NCBI GenBank assembly: GCA_013397865.1
Contig: VZTI01003255.1
Location: 62,001-126,000 of the forward strand
Length of the DNA stretch: 64,000 nt
Source: Struthidea cinerea
Lineage: Eukaryota; Chordata; Aves; Passeriformes; Corcoracidae
Direction: 5' to 3'
Under the pieces are notes generated by a model. The model was not told where the DNA came from and searched no databases. It worked only from the letters and a program-made list of their open reading frames with translations. The position numbers and the translations under genes are program-made. Below are positions 23,335-35,743 of this stretch, piece by piece; within the stretch, counting starts at the first letter, position 1; each line of letters opens with the position of its first letter.

Positions 23335-26300
23335 TACCTGTAGTTTGCATTAAGATATACAATTACAATTATTTTCCTTCTTAAGTTCTTTACAATGCCC
23401 AATTATAAACTTAAACACAAATTATAAACCTCTCAGATTTACTGACAATAACATATCCTCTCTTCTCCCAGTGTCTTGTGATAAGATGTTCAATCACTCC
23501 TGTAAATTCCTTTTTCAGTGTGCTCTATAGTTTTTAATTTCCTTTTCATAACTTCCTGTTATTTACACTGGTTTGAGAGATTTAAATTTGAACATCATGA
23601 CATAATACTGGATTACACTTTCAGTGAATGAAGCATAGATCAGCAAGAAAGGACAGTGTGGCTCTGAGTGACCTTGTTAGTTTTCACATTCTGGAATCAG
23701 CCAAGGAGCTGGCGTTTTCTCAAAACAGAAGAGTCACATAATTCTTGTACCCATATCTTCAGAAGGAAACCATGCTGTAATAATCATATAACAAGTTCCA
23801 AGCATTGAACTAGTCTATGATGATCCCAGAATGATACTTGCTTTGTTTTTACAATACAGAATAAATTGTACAGAATACATCCTGTCTTCTGTGTTTTAAG
23901 CAATATAAGAAAGTAAGACAGACTGTGAAGCAGGACATCATCTTCCCTCTAATGGTTTAGTAGCAACATTGTATTTAGTCTCCAGTGTCACGCCTTCTAA
24001 AATCAAATAAGGCTGTGCACCAGTTCCTCACTTCCATAGACTAAGTCACAGAACTTGAAACAAGACTGTTTGAATCGTGTAATTTAACTTGGAATGACAT
24101 ATCTTCATTTTAAGGTACTCTCATTAACTAGTAATATAATGTTTGATTCTTACTCGTGCTCATTACTTAGCTTTTTTTCTGTGACGTGGCCTTTACACAC
24201 AGATTCTTCTTGATATTTTGAACAGAAATTTACTGCCTTGCCTATAAAAATTACTCTTCTTCTTTATTCAGTTAGACTGTTGTGAATTAGAAACAACCAA
24301 CAAACAAACTTACTGACTTAATCAAAATCAGTACAATTAATCCTAAAAAAGTGAGCTCAGAGGCATGCCCACTGCTCTTTGTCAATTTACCCTTTTTTCT
24401 CATCATAAATCTTTTCATGAATACAGATTTCTAGTTCAATTTTAATACAATTATTAATTGCTATTCGTGAGTTCTTGCAATGTCAGCCAACAGTTTGAAA
24501 TTCATCTATTATTAGTAAATCATTCATTTTGAATATTTGTAGCTGATTATTCATTGTTTGCAGAGAGGAGTGGTAACCTGCCTCTGAAAGATCCAACTGG
24601 TCCTTGTTTTGCTAAATTACTTCTATTTTTGGAACAAGGAGATGACAAAGCAACTCCTTTAGCTCATGCATAAATACCTTTGCAAGTGTTTGAATTTACG
24701 TGTTCAGTATGAAAAGCAAATCTCTCTATTAATCATACAGAATCACGGAGAATAGAACATATTGCATATATGCATGGTAGAAACACCATATACAGGTCCA
24801 TAGATGCAGATAGCTCAGAAAAGAATGGTCATCCTATTTTTTTTTCATTGAACTGTGTGATTCAATAATAATTTTCTTTCATATTTGGTCACTACTAGCA
24901 TTTGATGTATTCATAGTCCATTATGAAGGGAATTGTTGTTCATCCCTTTTTTTTTGTGGAAGTAACACACCTGGCCTATGTCGAGTAGTGATTAGCACCA
25001 GAAGCTTTCCATACCCGTAAATGCAGGCTGGTTGTTTGGTATTGATTTTCCAAAACACAGTAACACTTCATTTATGGCACCATGAAATTCTAACACCCTT
25101 GAATGCTTGACTATGCAGCCCTGAAAATGTTTTTTAATGTACATCGTTGCTGTGTAGCTTCTTAGCCAATTTTTGCTTCAGCTAAGAAAATAATTGTACT
25201 GCTACCATCCTGTACACATCCATTTGTTCCATGTTCTTGGCTGGAATATTTTTAACCATCCTATACATGTTGGTACTACTGGTTTTTTTTACTTCTTATT
25301 GGTTATTTCTTACAAATAGCAGTTTGTTTAAACTGTGCTTTACAATACCTAAAATGCCCAAAAACTTCAGTTCAGATAAGTACACAAAGATTTTTTGAAG
25401 TTCAAATGATCCCTTGCTATAAGAAGCATTTATCAATAAAACATTAGTTTTCCTGTGAGAGGTTTTTTCACTTTGTAATCTCCATACTGTGAACCCCAAA
25501 ATTTTGTGTTACAGTTTTTGATGTTTCACTTTAGAAAACCTTAATGAAGTAGTTTAAGAAAGAGATGAAATTATTAATGGACTTAAATGCAAACCTAATC
25601 ATCACAATGTGAATTAATCTTGTTAATAATATAGAGCATTTCTAAAATATAACTACAACTAATTAATTGGAATAACAGTCAAATAAAGTAGATTCAGAAG
25701 TCTAAAGACATGATAGATATTTCAGGTATTTGTGGTTATCCATGTACAGCCATTTTCCTGCCTCCATGTGTGTAAATATTAGAATGTGAAAATATGAAGT
25801 AAATAGAAATGTTCCCTCAAGTACGATAACAAAGAGAATTTTTGGGATGTAAATTTTACTTACAGGCTCCGGGTGCAAAGATAATGCCCTTTAATTGTAA
25901 AGCTTTTTGGTACTCTCAAAGCATTTGTACTGTTATGCAGTGACAATTAAAGAACTGAATTGTATTTTATACAGCAACAGAAGTGAAATTTCTTCAAATG
26001 GTTAGGAAAAACACAATTTAAAAAGTTGAATCAAAATGCAATATATTTCATTTTAAAAATAAAATAAGTGTGATTGTTTTTTTTCAATGTTCAGATTTTG
26101 CTTTTACTTGCAAAGACCCCTGTGGTTTAAATAACCCAGTATGTGTACCCTAATAAAAATCCCATTAAATTAAATGGCCACTAGGCATATAGAGTGTCCT
26201 GTTGCAATTTCAAGAGACAGTTTGTTACAAGACACCCTGCTATGTACCTTTTATTTTATCAAAATAAAAGAGAAAAAGAAAAGGTTGCAAAATGTGTTTA

Positions 26301-28996
26301 TTTCTATGAAAAATATGTTTCCAGTGTACTAGAAAAAATTGATGTGTTGTGTGTTGGTTTTGTTGAGGGTTTTGGGTTTTTTTTTGTAGAATGAAAGAGA
26401 TGGCTTATTCCATGTCTGGTACATTTATAGCACGACCTACAATAAATATATATAATCAGCAGAATCGATCAGTAATTTTCATCCTCTGAACTATTACTTG
26501 TTTCTTTTGGAAGGTAGCAATTCAAGAAGTAATTCAGTTTATATTGTATTAGATTAAACTGTTTTAGAGCACATACTGTACTTGTTTGCCAGCAAACATT
26601 ATTTCTGAAATAGGGTACTGTTTTTCTTGCAAATGTTTCTCTTTCTTTCCTTTCTTCTCTTTAAAAAAACCCAAACCAAACCAAAACAAAAAACATACCA
26701 AACAAAACCCTTAAACCTGTGGATGTATTGAATACTTGTGAAAACAAATCACAAATATCACACTGAGACGAGTTTAGTACCTATGGCTCTCAGCAGATAC
26801 TCCCCTCCATCCTGCTTATCCAAGCAAGGCCTGTGATATTTTGTTGGAGTACAAAGCAAGAAATAGAATAGACTATCAAACTAATTTTGCTTTGTGAGAT
26901 TTTATCAGAAGTTAATATTTCCAGAAGTTGCTAAACCTCCTAGCTTGCTTTCCCTTATCTCCATACTCACGGAAATCACAGTGATGAAATTTAAACTCTT
27001 TAAATTTGTCTCAAATTTTCTGGTCCAGTCCAGTTTCACTGCTTCTTTCCTGATCCATCACTTCACACCTGGCCAATCCCATTTAATATTTGCTTCTGAA
27101 AGATAGATAGGCTTTCCAGGACTCTTCTTACCCAATGTCTAGTCTGTCAATTCCTTCTTATGGCTTCTCTTAAAATGAATTGCCAACATCCTCATTAGTA
27201 CTGCTATCACAGCAAAGGCCTATATTCAAATGATGTTTCATGACAGTATGAGGATGCATATAAAAGACACATTTATTAAATATAAAATAAAATTGAGATT
27301 TTCTCATTTAAAGACATTGAGGCCCAGTTCTAATTTTAGTCTTTGGTCTCTTTTATTGATATCAAATATGGAGGGAGTAAAATGTCTACAATAACAAAAT
27401 ATAACCTAGCCCTGGCACAGTAAGGTATATGGTAACTCTTCTCAGACCAACGTGTTTGTGTTATTTACAAATGTTTGGAAAGAATTTTGCACTTGTCTTC
27501 TGAAGTTAGAAAAAAATCAAAAGAACTGACAAGTGTGAGAAGTGTCTAGCTGTACCTTTCTGAAGAATGCAGACATTGTGGTATATAGCTTTTCCTTTCT
27601 GCCTTCCAGTTTAACATCTGTCAAGCTCTGCCATGCCTACCTGCAGTTGTGAAACCCCTCTGTTGACTATTTAACTTGGCTATGCTGAATTTTTTTCTGA
27701 AGGCATAATTATCTTGACACTGTCCTCATTCCTGTAACCATTTGCTTCAGTGAGCTCAAAAGACACTCTGTCCTCAAAAGTTTCTGGCCCTACTGTTTAA
27801 AGTATTCTCAGGTAGTTGTTTGTCTTTACTACTATCCCAGGTTCCGTCCGTTTTTAACAGCCAAATGCTAAACCAACCCAATGTATTCATGCAGAAAGCT
27901 TCCCCTAAAAGACATTAACAAAACAACAATGACAACAGCTACTTGCTGCAAGTACTTGTAGAACCTTTTCTTCTGCTTATATCATTTATATTCTTAGATT
28001 AAAACACCATCCTTGCATTGCCAATGTTTATCTATTGCTAAATGTCCATGAAATGGTCTTTATATATTAATAGAGTTTTGTTTTCTGCCATTTTCTTTCC
28101 AATTTTGAATGGCTCCTTGAAGTTTAAAGGCCAATAGATGCAACCCTTTTTTGTATTAAAATATTTTCTTGAAGAACGGGACAGGTAGTAACAACATCAT
28201 ACTTTCAGTCTTTCCCAAAGATTAAGTTTTATGCAAGAATGGGTAGATCTTGGCTGTTTTAACATACCTATAGACCCTTCATGGACAACTTCAGTCCACT
28301 AGTTAAAACACAAGGAATTTTATTCTTAACCCAGAGCTGACTGTGTGAAAAAGTTAATCTCTGAGTTGAGGTCTTAGAGGACAATGAAGCTATTTTGGCT
28401 GAAATGTGAAATGATATCAGCAACAGTTGGCTTAAAAAGTAAAAGCAAATAGTGTTCTTTTGAAAACCGTTTATGTATACATAGTAATTTCTTTTTCTGA
28501 GTACATGTCGTTATTCTCAGTTGCCACCACGTCAAGAAGCATTAAAGAAGCAGTGCAACAAAAGTGTATAACTGCTCAAATTTTCCATGAAAACCTTTTA
28601 GATGAGGTTTCTAGCAGTTACTATGGCTTTGAGGAACAGAAAAAACATGTTAAAGAGTGAGAGGAAAAAATGTCTTTCATTCTTTTATTTAGCCATTTAA
28701 CATAAATATTTAAATTATATGTAATTTTTATTATATATATTTAAATAATATTGTGTTGTTACAAGCAACAATCTTGCCTCCTCCCCCCATGTAATTAATG
28801 TGTAAGAGAAGTAACTGAGAGAAGGCAAAATTCAACCATCTGCATTTCTCAGCATTGTCATTTTTCAGATAGAACTCACAGGTGTCTTCTAAACAATGAT
28901 GAATTAGAAGGCACAATGTTTTTTTTCCTACTCATTTGTTTGTTAACTACCTCTGTGATAATAAGGTATTTGCATATTTAATTTCCTCCATTGTAA
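23335..28996. other. Gene-free AT-rich stretch, 5.7 kb
   Basis: No exon, RNA gene or clear transposon. An A/C-rich tract of CCAAA-type words lies at about 26664-26710. The block around 25860-25980 is complex single-copy sequence containing TTTAATTGTAAAG and GACAATTAAAG, words common in conserved noncoding DNA, but conservation cannot be tested here. A weak CR1-tail-like word near 24738-24760 is too short to call. Confidence 0.5.
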
Positions 28997-29650
28997 ATGA
29001 GCACCTTTGAACCACTTTCTAATTTTTTTTATAGTATTCTTATATTCTTCATTTTCATGCAGTCTATTTGCCTTTTCCCCCAAAGGATATTTGAAAATAT
29101 CATAATTCTATACATAGAACAGTTGCTTCCAAATGCAGTATTAGAAGAGTCAGAAGGGAGTTCTGAATATGAAGCAGGCGTTAAAAAACCACACTTTTTT
29201 ATTTTGTCTCAAGTTATCATTCCTTTCCTTTTCTTTTTTTTCTGTGTGCAAAATCTGAATAAACAGACTGTGTATGGACTAATTGAACTAATGCATAAGA
29301 ACAAGAAAAATACCATTCACTCACAACATTTGTGTAAGGAAGGCAATGAACATAACACAGAAAACCTGGTAGTGTTGTCCAATCAGTGGTCACTACTGAC
29401 CACTAATAATTTATTTGAAGATTTCATATGTTCTCTGATAAGTCCTTTTTCTTGGCCATACATAGCCCTATTGCTGAGTTACCCAAGAGCATTTCATTCA
29501 GCTGCACTGTCTGTGGGAGGCAGAATCCTGTTCTTGCTGAGCATGATACCCGGACTCCATTGTGATCACGTAAAAACCCCGTTATTTAGCTCATGGCTAC
29601 ATAAAGACATAACCACCTCTGCTGATTTGCAGTCTTTACAGAGCTCATAA
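28997..29650 (+). other. 217-codon open frame of unknown status
   Basis: This is the longest uninterrupted frame in AT-rich sequence of the window. The first 30 or so residues and residues about 70-82 are strongly hydrophobic, but both follow from T-rich DNA that codes Phe, Leu and Ile. The middle part (about residues 50-65) is acidic and Ser/Glu-rich. I recognise no domain, and there is no obvious Kozak context or neighbouring exon. At roughly 65% A+T such a long frame is not expected often by chance, but no codon bias or family supports a gene. It may simply be a conserved noncoding block or a chance frame. Confidence 0.15.
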
Positions 29651-32600
29651 AGTTTCTTTTAAAATGTCTTTTCTTATGTGTCCCTACCCTCTTGTCAGGT
29701 ATCTAGACAATATTTTCAAGAGAAAATAAAGTCCACTTTGTTTTTCTGCTCCTTGTGCTTTTCACCTCTACCTTCTTTCATCCTTAGATATTTCTTTCTA
29801 GCATTGTACATCAGTCCTCCACCTCCATAATGCTATTTCCTCCTGATTTCTAATTTTTCATTATATGCTCTTTAATCTCTCATGCTACTTTCTGAATCCT
29901 CCACACATTGTAAGTAAACCCTAATTTCCATCATTTCATTGCTGTTTCAAGGGATAGTATTGGACAGCCCTAAAGGATGCCAGCACAGCATTTCACAGAC
30001 TGGGAGAAAAATGTATGGGTTGCACATTGGCAGCGTTGGCAGTTCTACCTCAGCATCACTTCAACATTTAATCAACTACAAAAGCCATTTAATGCTTGGG
30101 ATACTCCAGTGCTATAAATATGATCCCTTAAGTAATTACACAGCTTTACTTCCTGTAACATATTTGGTAACACTTTAAATAAAGTGTCTTCAGTGCATTT
30201 CAATGCATTTTTAATTTAGATTGGATACAGCTATGACTGTATGCTAGATAAATAGCAGTTTGAATTTAAATGGATGCATCGACATTTCCCAACTAGCTAA
30301 TAATTAAATAACTTGGAATATTGCAGATGAAAGTAGCAGTATATTTCCATGATTAATTAATAACATATAACTTTTATGAAAAACATCTTTCCTAATAGCA
30401 CACTATTAACGACACAAAGTAATGTGGCGAGGCCTATTTGACTGCGAATGCAGGCTGTAGTAGAGATTGCTTTTGGAGTATAGAATAAAATCTATGTCAT
30501 CAACTGGGTTTCATTGTCTGGATACCACCTTTTATCACCTGAAGATGAATTACCTCAGCCTCTCTCATTTGCCCATGACATTCACTATGTAATACTCATG
30601 GCATATTTTTCTCTGGTTTGTGAAAATGTAGTATAAAAATAAATAAACTGGTCTTAAGTAAAGTCTCAAAGTGCTTTATTGACACAATTTTTAAATTAAA
30701 TATGTATCTTTGTATTAAAAAGTCTTGTTCACTTAATACCTTTCTCTAACTTCCCTTTTAATTTAAAATCATTAAACCCCTTACGTGACTATGAAGTAAA
30801 ACTTTGTATTTAAAGATTAAAGTCCAAACTGAGCTTTTTTAAAAGTTTGAAACCTCTTAATTAAAAAAAAAAAAAATAAGACTTACTAATATGCCCAAAT
30901 ATACTTTTGGAATTTCTAAAAAACAAATAAAATGTATTAGTCACATTACATGTTTTATAGGGGAATTAATAGTTCTCTGGCCTTCAGAGTTCATCGCTGT
31001 AAATGCAGACTATAACTGAAGAGATACAAACATTACTGCACTTCTGAGCTCACAGTAATATAGTCAACAATGTAATGTTTGAATAACGATTGCTTATTCC
31101 ACAATTTGCACTATAATTAAAGTTCTAGTTGAGGATCCCTTCTAGCAGAACACTTCAATATTGCAAGTATTCACTTGGTATTCAAAAGGTAAAAGAAAAA
31201 AAATCAAGCCAAACCTCTTTTTACTAACACCCATTATCCATATAGCTGAACTACTGATGAAATCTTTGGAAGAGGAAGATACTTCTGTCATGCAAGATTA
31301 CATTTGTACAGCATTTCATCTTCTTTAATTTTGTTATACGAAACCCTGATGAATTGGGTCAAAGGTGTACATCTAGGAGGATTCACACCTTTATTACACA
31401 ACACTATTCGAAGTTTTACATAGCTACTGTATGGAATCAATAAAATAATTTTTTATTATGTTTGGGTTTCTTAATTTAATCATTAAACTTAATTGCAAAT
31501 GTTAACATTTTGGCTTCTGTGAAGCTATGAAAACAAAGATCTGCATAGAGACTGTTATTTTGGTTTATATAAGGATATGTATTTGATTTTAATATTTATT
31601 TCTTAAGCCAGTATGATTCTACAACAATCCAAACTATCAAAAGAGGCATAGGGATGTTAAGAAAGCTTTTTGGAAAATGAAGGCTATGTTCTTATATGCA
31701 AGGCTTGAGTAGCCTAAAGAAAATGCAAGACTGAAAAGCATTCCAGTCAATCTTACACTGGAAAAAAATAGATTATATTATCCATACACTTTTGTATCCA
31801 TTGAAAGCTTACGCCTCAGGTTCACTGAGCAACTACTTGTTTAAAAGAAATAGATCCAACATGCTGGATCAAATAAACATTACAATAAAACCATTATTTT
31901 CTTCTTTCTTCAATTCAAATGCAATAAATAGCAAAAATGAGGGAGATTTCACAACAGTGTAGTTTAGGCTGCTCCAGTGTTTCATCATCCAAACAACTAA
32001 ACAATATTTTCTATTTTTTCCTAGAAATGGGTGTACATCAACTTATCTCCAGTTTCATCAGGACTAATAGGAGGCAATACTTATTTTCCATGTCCTACAC
32101 AGGATACTGCCGTTGCTGAAGCTCTGACCTGCATTGCTTATTTAATGTTTTCGTAATGGAAACATGTAGCTGACTCATATTTAATTTCAAAGACATTATA
32201 ACCCTTAGATTCTTTTCTGTACTCCTGTACGGGTCTCATTTTGTATGAGTGCATTTATATACTCTCTTTGAACTGTGGATCTTTGCTCATGCTTTCATTT
32301 AATTTGCTCTTGTCAATTTCTTGCTTTCTCTCCAATTAGCCAAGATCATTTTGATTTATGATCATATTCTCCAAAGAGCTTGCAAGTCCTGTTCTTTGCA
32401 GTTTCCTCTGAAAATGTCACTCTGACATCCAAATTGCTGAAACTGTTAAGTGGAACTTGGCCTACAATAAATCCTATCTGCAAGAGATCCTTTCCCATTT
32501 TGACAGAGACATATTGATAATTCTTTTTGGGACTTACCACTCAAATCTATTGTACATGAACCAATCCATTTGTTGTAAAAATGCCACTGATGTCAGTTAC

Positions 32601-34982
32601 ATCTATAGCAGAATTTCTTTAGCTTTTTTAGGAACCAAGCAGTTTGAATAATACCAGAAACATTGCACATTGTAAATATCCAAACAAGAATTCTTCCTCT
32701 ACTCACTATATTCTGTCAAAGAAAGAACTTGGAAAAATTTAAACATAATTTACTCTTGTCAAACCAGGTTTAATTATTTTCTCCTACTTTAGTATTTTCA
32801 GGTATTTATTTGATAATTTAATAATTTCATCCTGACTCTTTCCAGAGATGAAGAGAATTTCTGAGTTTTCCTTTTCTACTAAAGACAGCTCCTAAAGTTG
32901 TTTTACTTCAGTCATTGGGGATGACAGTAAAGACTTAGAGATTGCTTCAGAAAAGTATATGACCCTAACAATTCAGACTTTTCTAACTGCATGTTTTTCA
33001 GCTCCTTCTGATTTGCATTGTGTTCCTATCTTCTAAATAAAGTCAAGTAGCTAGTCAAAATTTAATGTTTTGGTAAAGATTAAATAAACTCAAAGGCACT
33101 GAATATTTCAGCCTTTTTTTTCTGTGCCACCTATTATTTGCTCTCTCTCACACTTGGTAATGGAATTATTCTTCTCTTTGTTTTCCTCTTATTTACAGTG
33201 TATTTATAGAACCATTTCATGTTGCCTTTTGTGTTCATATATAATTGAAACTCAGTTGGTGTCTCAGCCTCTCTGGATTTTTTTTTACATACTCATGCTT
33301 TTTGTTTGCAAGCATATGAGTTCAGGTTCAATTATCATAGTCTGCTTGAATATTTTATTATAATTGTCATCATTATTATTTTAGATTGTAACTCAGATCA
33401 ATTTGAAAATTTGTATTTTAAATATTGTATTTATTTAGAGGAACCTCATCTTATGCATTTTGCATAGAAATGTTCTGAGATGATAAGGAATAGCCGTCAT
33501 TTAATTCTTAAGCCACATTGGTTTTTCTTTCCTCTTTAGTCTTTTTTGATATTTCTAGCTCTTATCTATAGTATTCTGGAAGTTGCATGCATTACTAATA
33601 TAGTAACTCCAAGTATTTCACTGTTATTTTTCATGGCTGTCTTTCTTTTATCAGATAGAGAGCAAGCAAACAGTGAGACTCCCTCAGAGCAACAAGAGCT
33701 AAATATACATGTCCCTTCCTTTAGTCTGGCCAGTGTCATTCATTAAAATTTCAGTAATTAACTTCTTTCTTAGTTTCAGTGGGAGCCAAAACCACCATGG
33801 GACCTTTTTTCGTCTTAGAATATCTTTGCAGTGGTTAATAGTTCATTATTGCTGGAATGGTAATTTCAGTACTTTAAAATATTAATGTATTTTGAGATTT
33901 TCATTGCATTGCACTTCACTGGAATGGAATATCACTACTTTTGTCCCTCTAATTTTCCTCTTGCCTCAAGGGGCTGCACAGCTACTGCAGACATTAGAGT
34001 GAAAGCAATCACCATTACCTGAGACAGTGTGGTCAATGCATCTTGCAGGAGTAAATTTCATAGTAGGACAGGGAAACAAGGAAAGCAGTGTTTTACTGGA
34101 AATGTTGTCATTCAGGTCAAGATGATTCTATGGTTGGGTGCAGATTAATTTAAAGTATTTTGCCAAATAAGATATTCCATTGCTGCTTCGAGGTCCATCT
34201 TTAAAAGACAAACTCAGTTCACATGTAAAAGTTTTGTGTTATTTCCTAACAATTTTCTTCTCCCTGTTTTTTTCATGTAGTATATGTGATGTTTCCAAGA
34301 TAAATAGTGCTCATATCTTTATCAGTGTAATTAAGGAAAACTGTCAAAGTATTTTCTGAAAGAATTTATATCAAGCTTAAAATTTGCAATTCGTGACCAT
34401 TTAGGATGTGCCTATGTTCACTGTAGATTTTGTTTTGTCCAGCAGTCTATCTATTGCAAAAAAAAAGCATATGAGATGGAACTATGTAATAATTCAAACT
34501 ATGAGGAAAATGCTGTTCCTTTTTTGTTCTGTCAGATAAAGTAACCAATTAAAATAAACTGGGAATTGTCCTACTAGGTCAGGCCAATCCAGTTAATAAT
34601 GTATCTTCAAAAATGTGGAAAAGCACTTTCCTTTCCTGTGAAGAAAATGATTTATGGCTGCTATTTGCCATCTTCCCACAACACATTCTCTTATTCCAGT
34701 AATCTGGGGTTTAAAACTTCTCATTCTTTTTATTACAGAAAAAAACCTTTCCACTTTATGGAGTAATCCAGAAAAAAAAAAAAAATATGGAATGAAAGCC
34801 AGAGATTCAAAGTACTAAGAGCATAAATAAGTGAATGAGTCATGTTTTTAGGTAAGATTAAGCATTTTAAATGCTTCTAAAAGTAAGCGTTTGCTTCTCC
34901 TGGAAACAAAGAAAGGTTAGCTGTTTAGAAATGGAGGCAACCAAATCCAGTAATTTTTAGTGTTTTGCCCTTTTCTCTTGTG
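29651..34982. other. Gene-free AT-rich stretch, 5.3 kb
   Basis: No exon recognised. 30230-30480 is complex sequence with clustered TAATTA-type homeodomain core words (TAATTAAAT near 30301, GATTAATTAATA near 30352), which could be regulatory. A poly(A) run lies at 30863-30876 and another at 34772-34785. Nothing else is diagnostic. Confidence 0.5.
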
Positions 34983-34988
34983 CTTCCT
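34983..34988 (+). repeat. Target-site duplication CTTCCT, left copy
   Basis: Exact 6-bp match to 35738-35743 at the other end of the GC-rich insertion. The word is a pyrimidine run, so chance agreement is somewhat more likely than for a mixed word. Confidence 0.7.
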
Positions 34989-35737
34989 AGTCGCCGCGGA
35001 CCCTCGGACAGCGGCCGCTAAAGCGGCGTCCGGCCCGATCCCAGCTGGGCTCGGCGACAGTGTCTGTGGACACCGCTCCTTGGCGTCTGCCTCTCGGCAG
35101 CGCGCGGCCAGCCGCCTTTGCGCAGGTTGTCGCAGGCAGCGGGGTGAGACCGGCTAATCGGTCTCCCGAGACCCGTCGTCCGGGTCACTCAGGCTGCAGG
35201 TGGTGTGCGGTGGTACGGCAAGGAGACCCCGGAGGCGAAGAGAGGAAGAGAAGGAGAGCTCTCTCTCTTACCAACAACAGCTTTATTAGCAGCGTGGCAA
35301 GAGTGCGGGAAGAACTCCAAAGATTTTAGGGATGTCCGAGGTTTTTAAGGAAAGAAATTGAGGGAGGGGTTTACAACTTGGACCAATAGGATAAAGGTGC
35401 AGGGGAGGAACAAGGGTACAGAGTCCAATGGGGTAAAACCAGGGGTGTTAACTTGGGAGGAGTCAGGGAGGAGCCAACATGATAGACATTCAACCGGGGA
35501 ACATTCTGGAAAGGGAGAACGGGGCATGTGCACAGGGGTGGAGACTGGAGCTGTGACAGACAAGGGGAAAAGGAGGAGACCGGGCGGAGACTCTAGACCA
35601 TAGAGTCCACAGAGGAAGACTGATCGGCTTCCGACCCTTCCATCCACCTAAGTGCACTTAATGGTGTTGGGGGAGGCGGCCTCTGAAGGTACCAGGAGGA
35701 TGCTCGACTGGATGCGGGTAAGGAACCCTCACCCACA
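34989..35737 (-). mobile_element. Solo LTR of endogenous retrovirus, about 749 bp, minus strand
   Basis: A sharply bounded GC- and CpG-rich block sits in AT-rich DNA with CTTCCT on both sides. Read on the minus strand it begins TGTGGGTGAG. Two inverted CCAAT boxes follow (plus 35425-35429 and 35383-35387), then a TATA-like TTAAAAAC (plus 35341-35348), an AATAAA polyadenylation signal (plus 35282-35287), and a GC-rich region of about 290 bp ending GGCGACT. LTRs end in CA; here the last base would have changed from A to T. The order CCAAT-TATA-AATAAA is that of a retroviral LTR. No gag, pol or env lies beside it. An alternative left edge at 34979 (TGTGCTTCC) also gives TG...CA ends but leaves no target duplication. 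The 81- to 100-codon frames inside are by-products. Confidence 0.82.
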
Positions 35738-35743
35738 CTTCCT
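35738..35743 (+). repeat. Target-site duplication CTTCCT, right copy
   Basis: Exact partner of 34983-34988. Confidence 0.7.

Noticed and set aside
24738..24760. Possible CR1 tail (AATCATACAGAATCACGGAGAATAG)-like word
   Set aside because: Too short and diverged, with no CR1 body on either side.
34960..35647. Frames of 65-100 codons in the GC-rich block as an exon
   Set aside because: The block has retroviral LTR signals and target duplications. The frames follow from GC richness.
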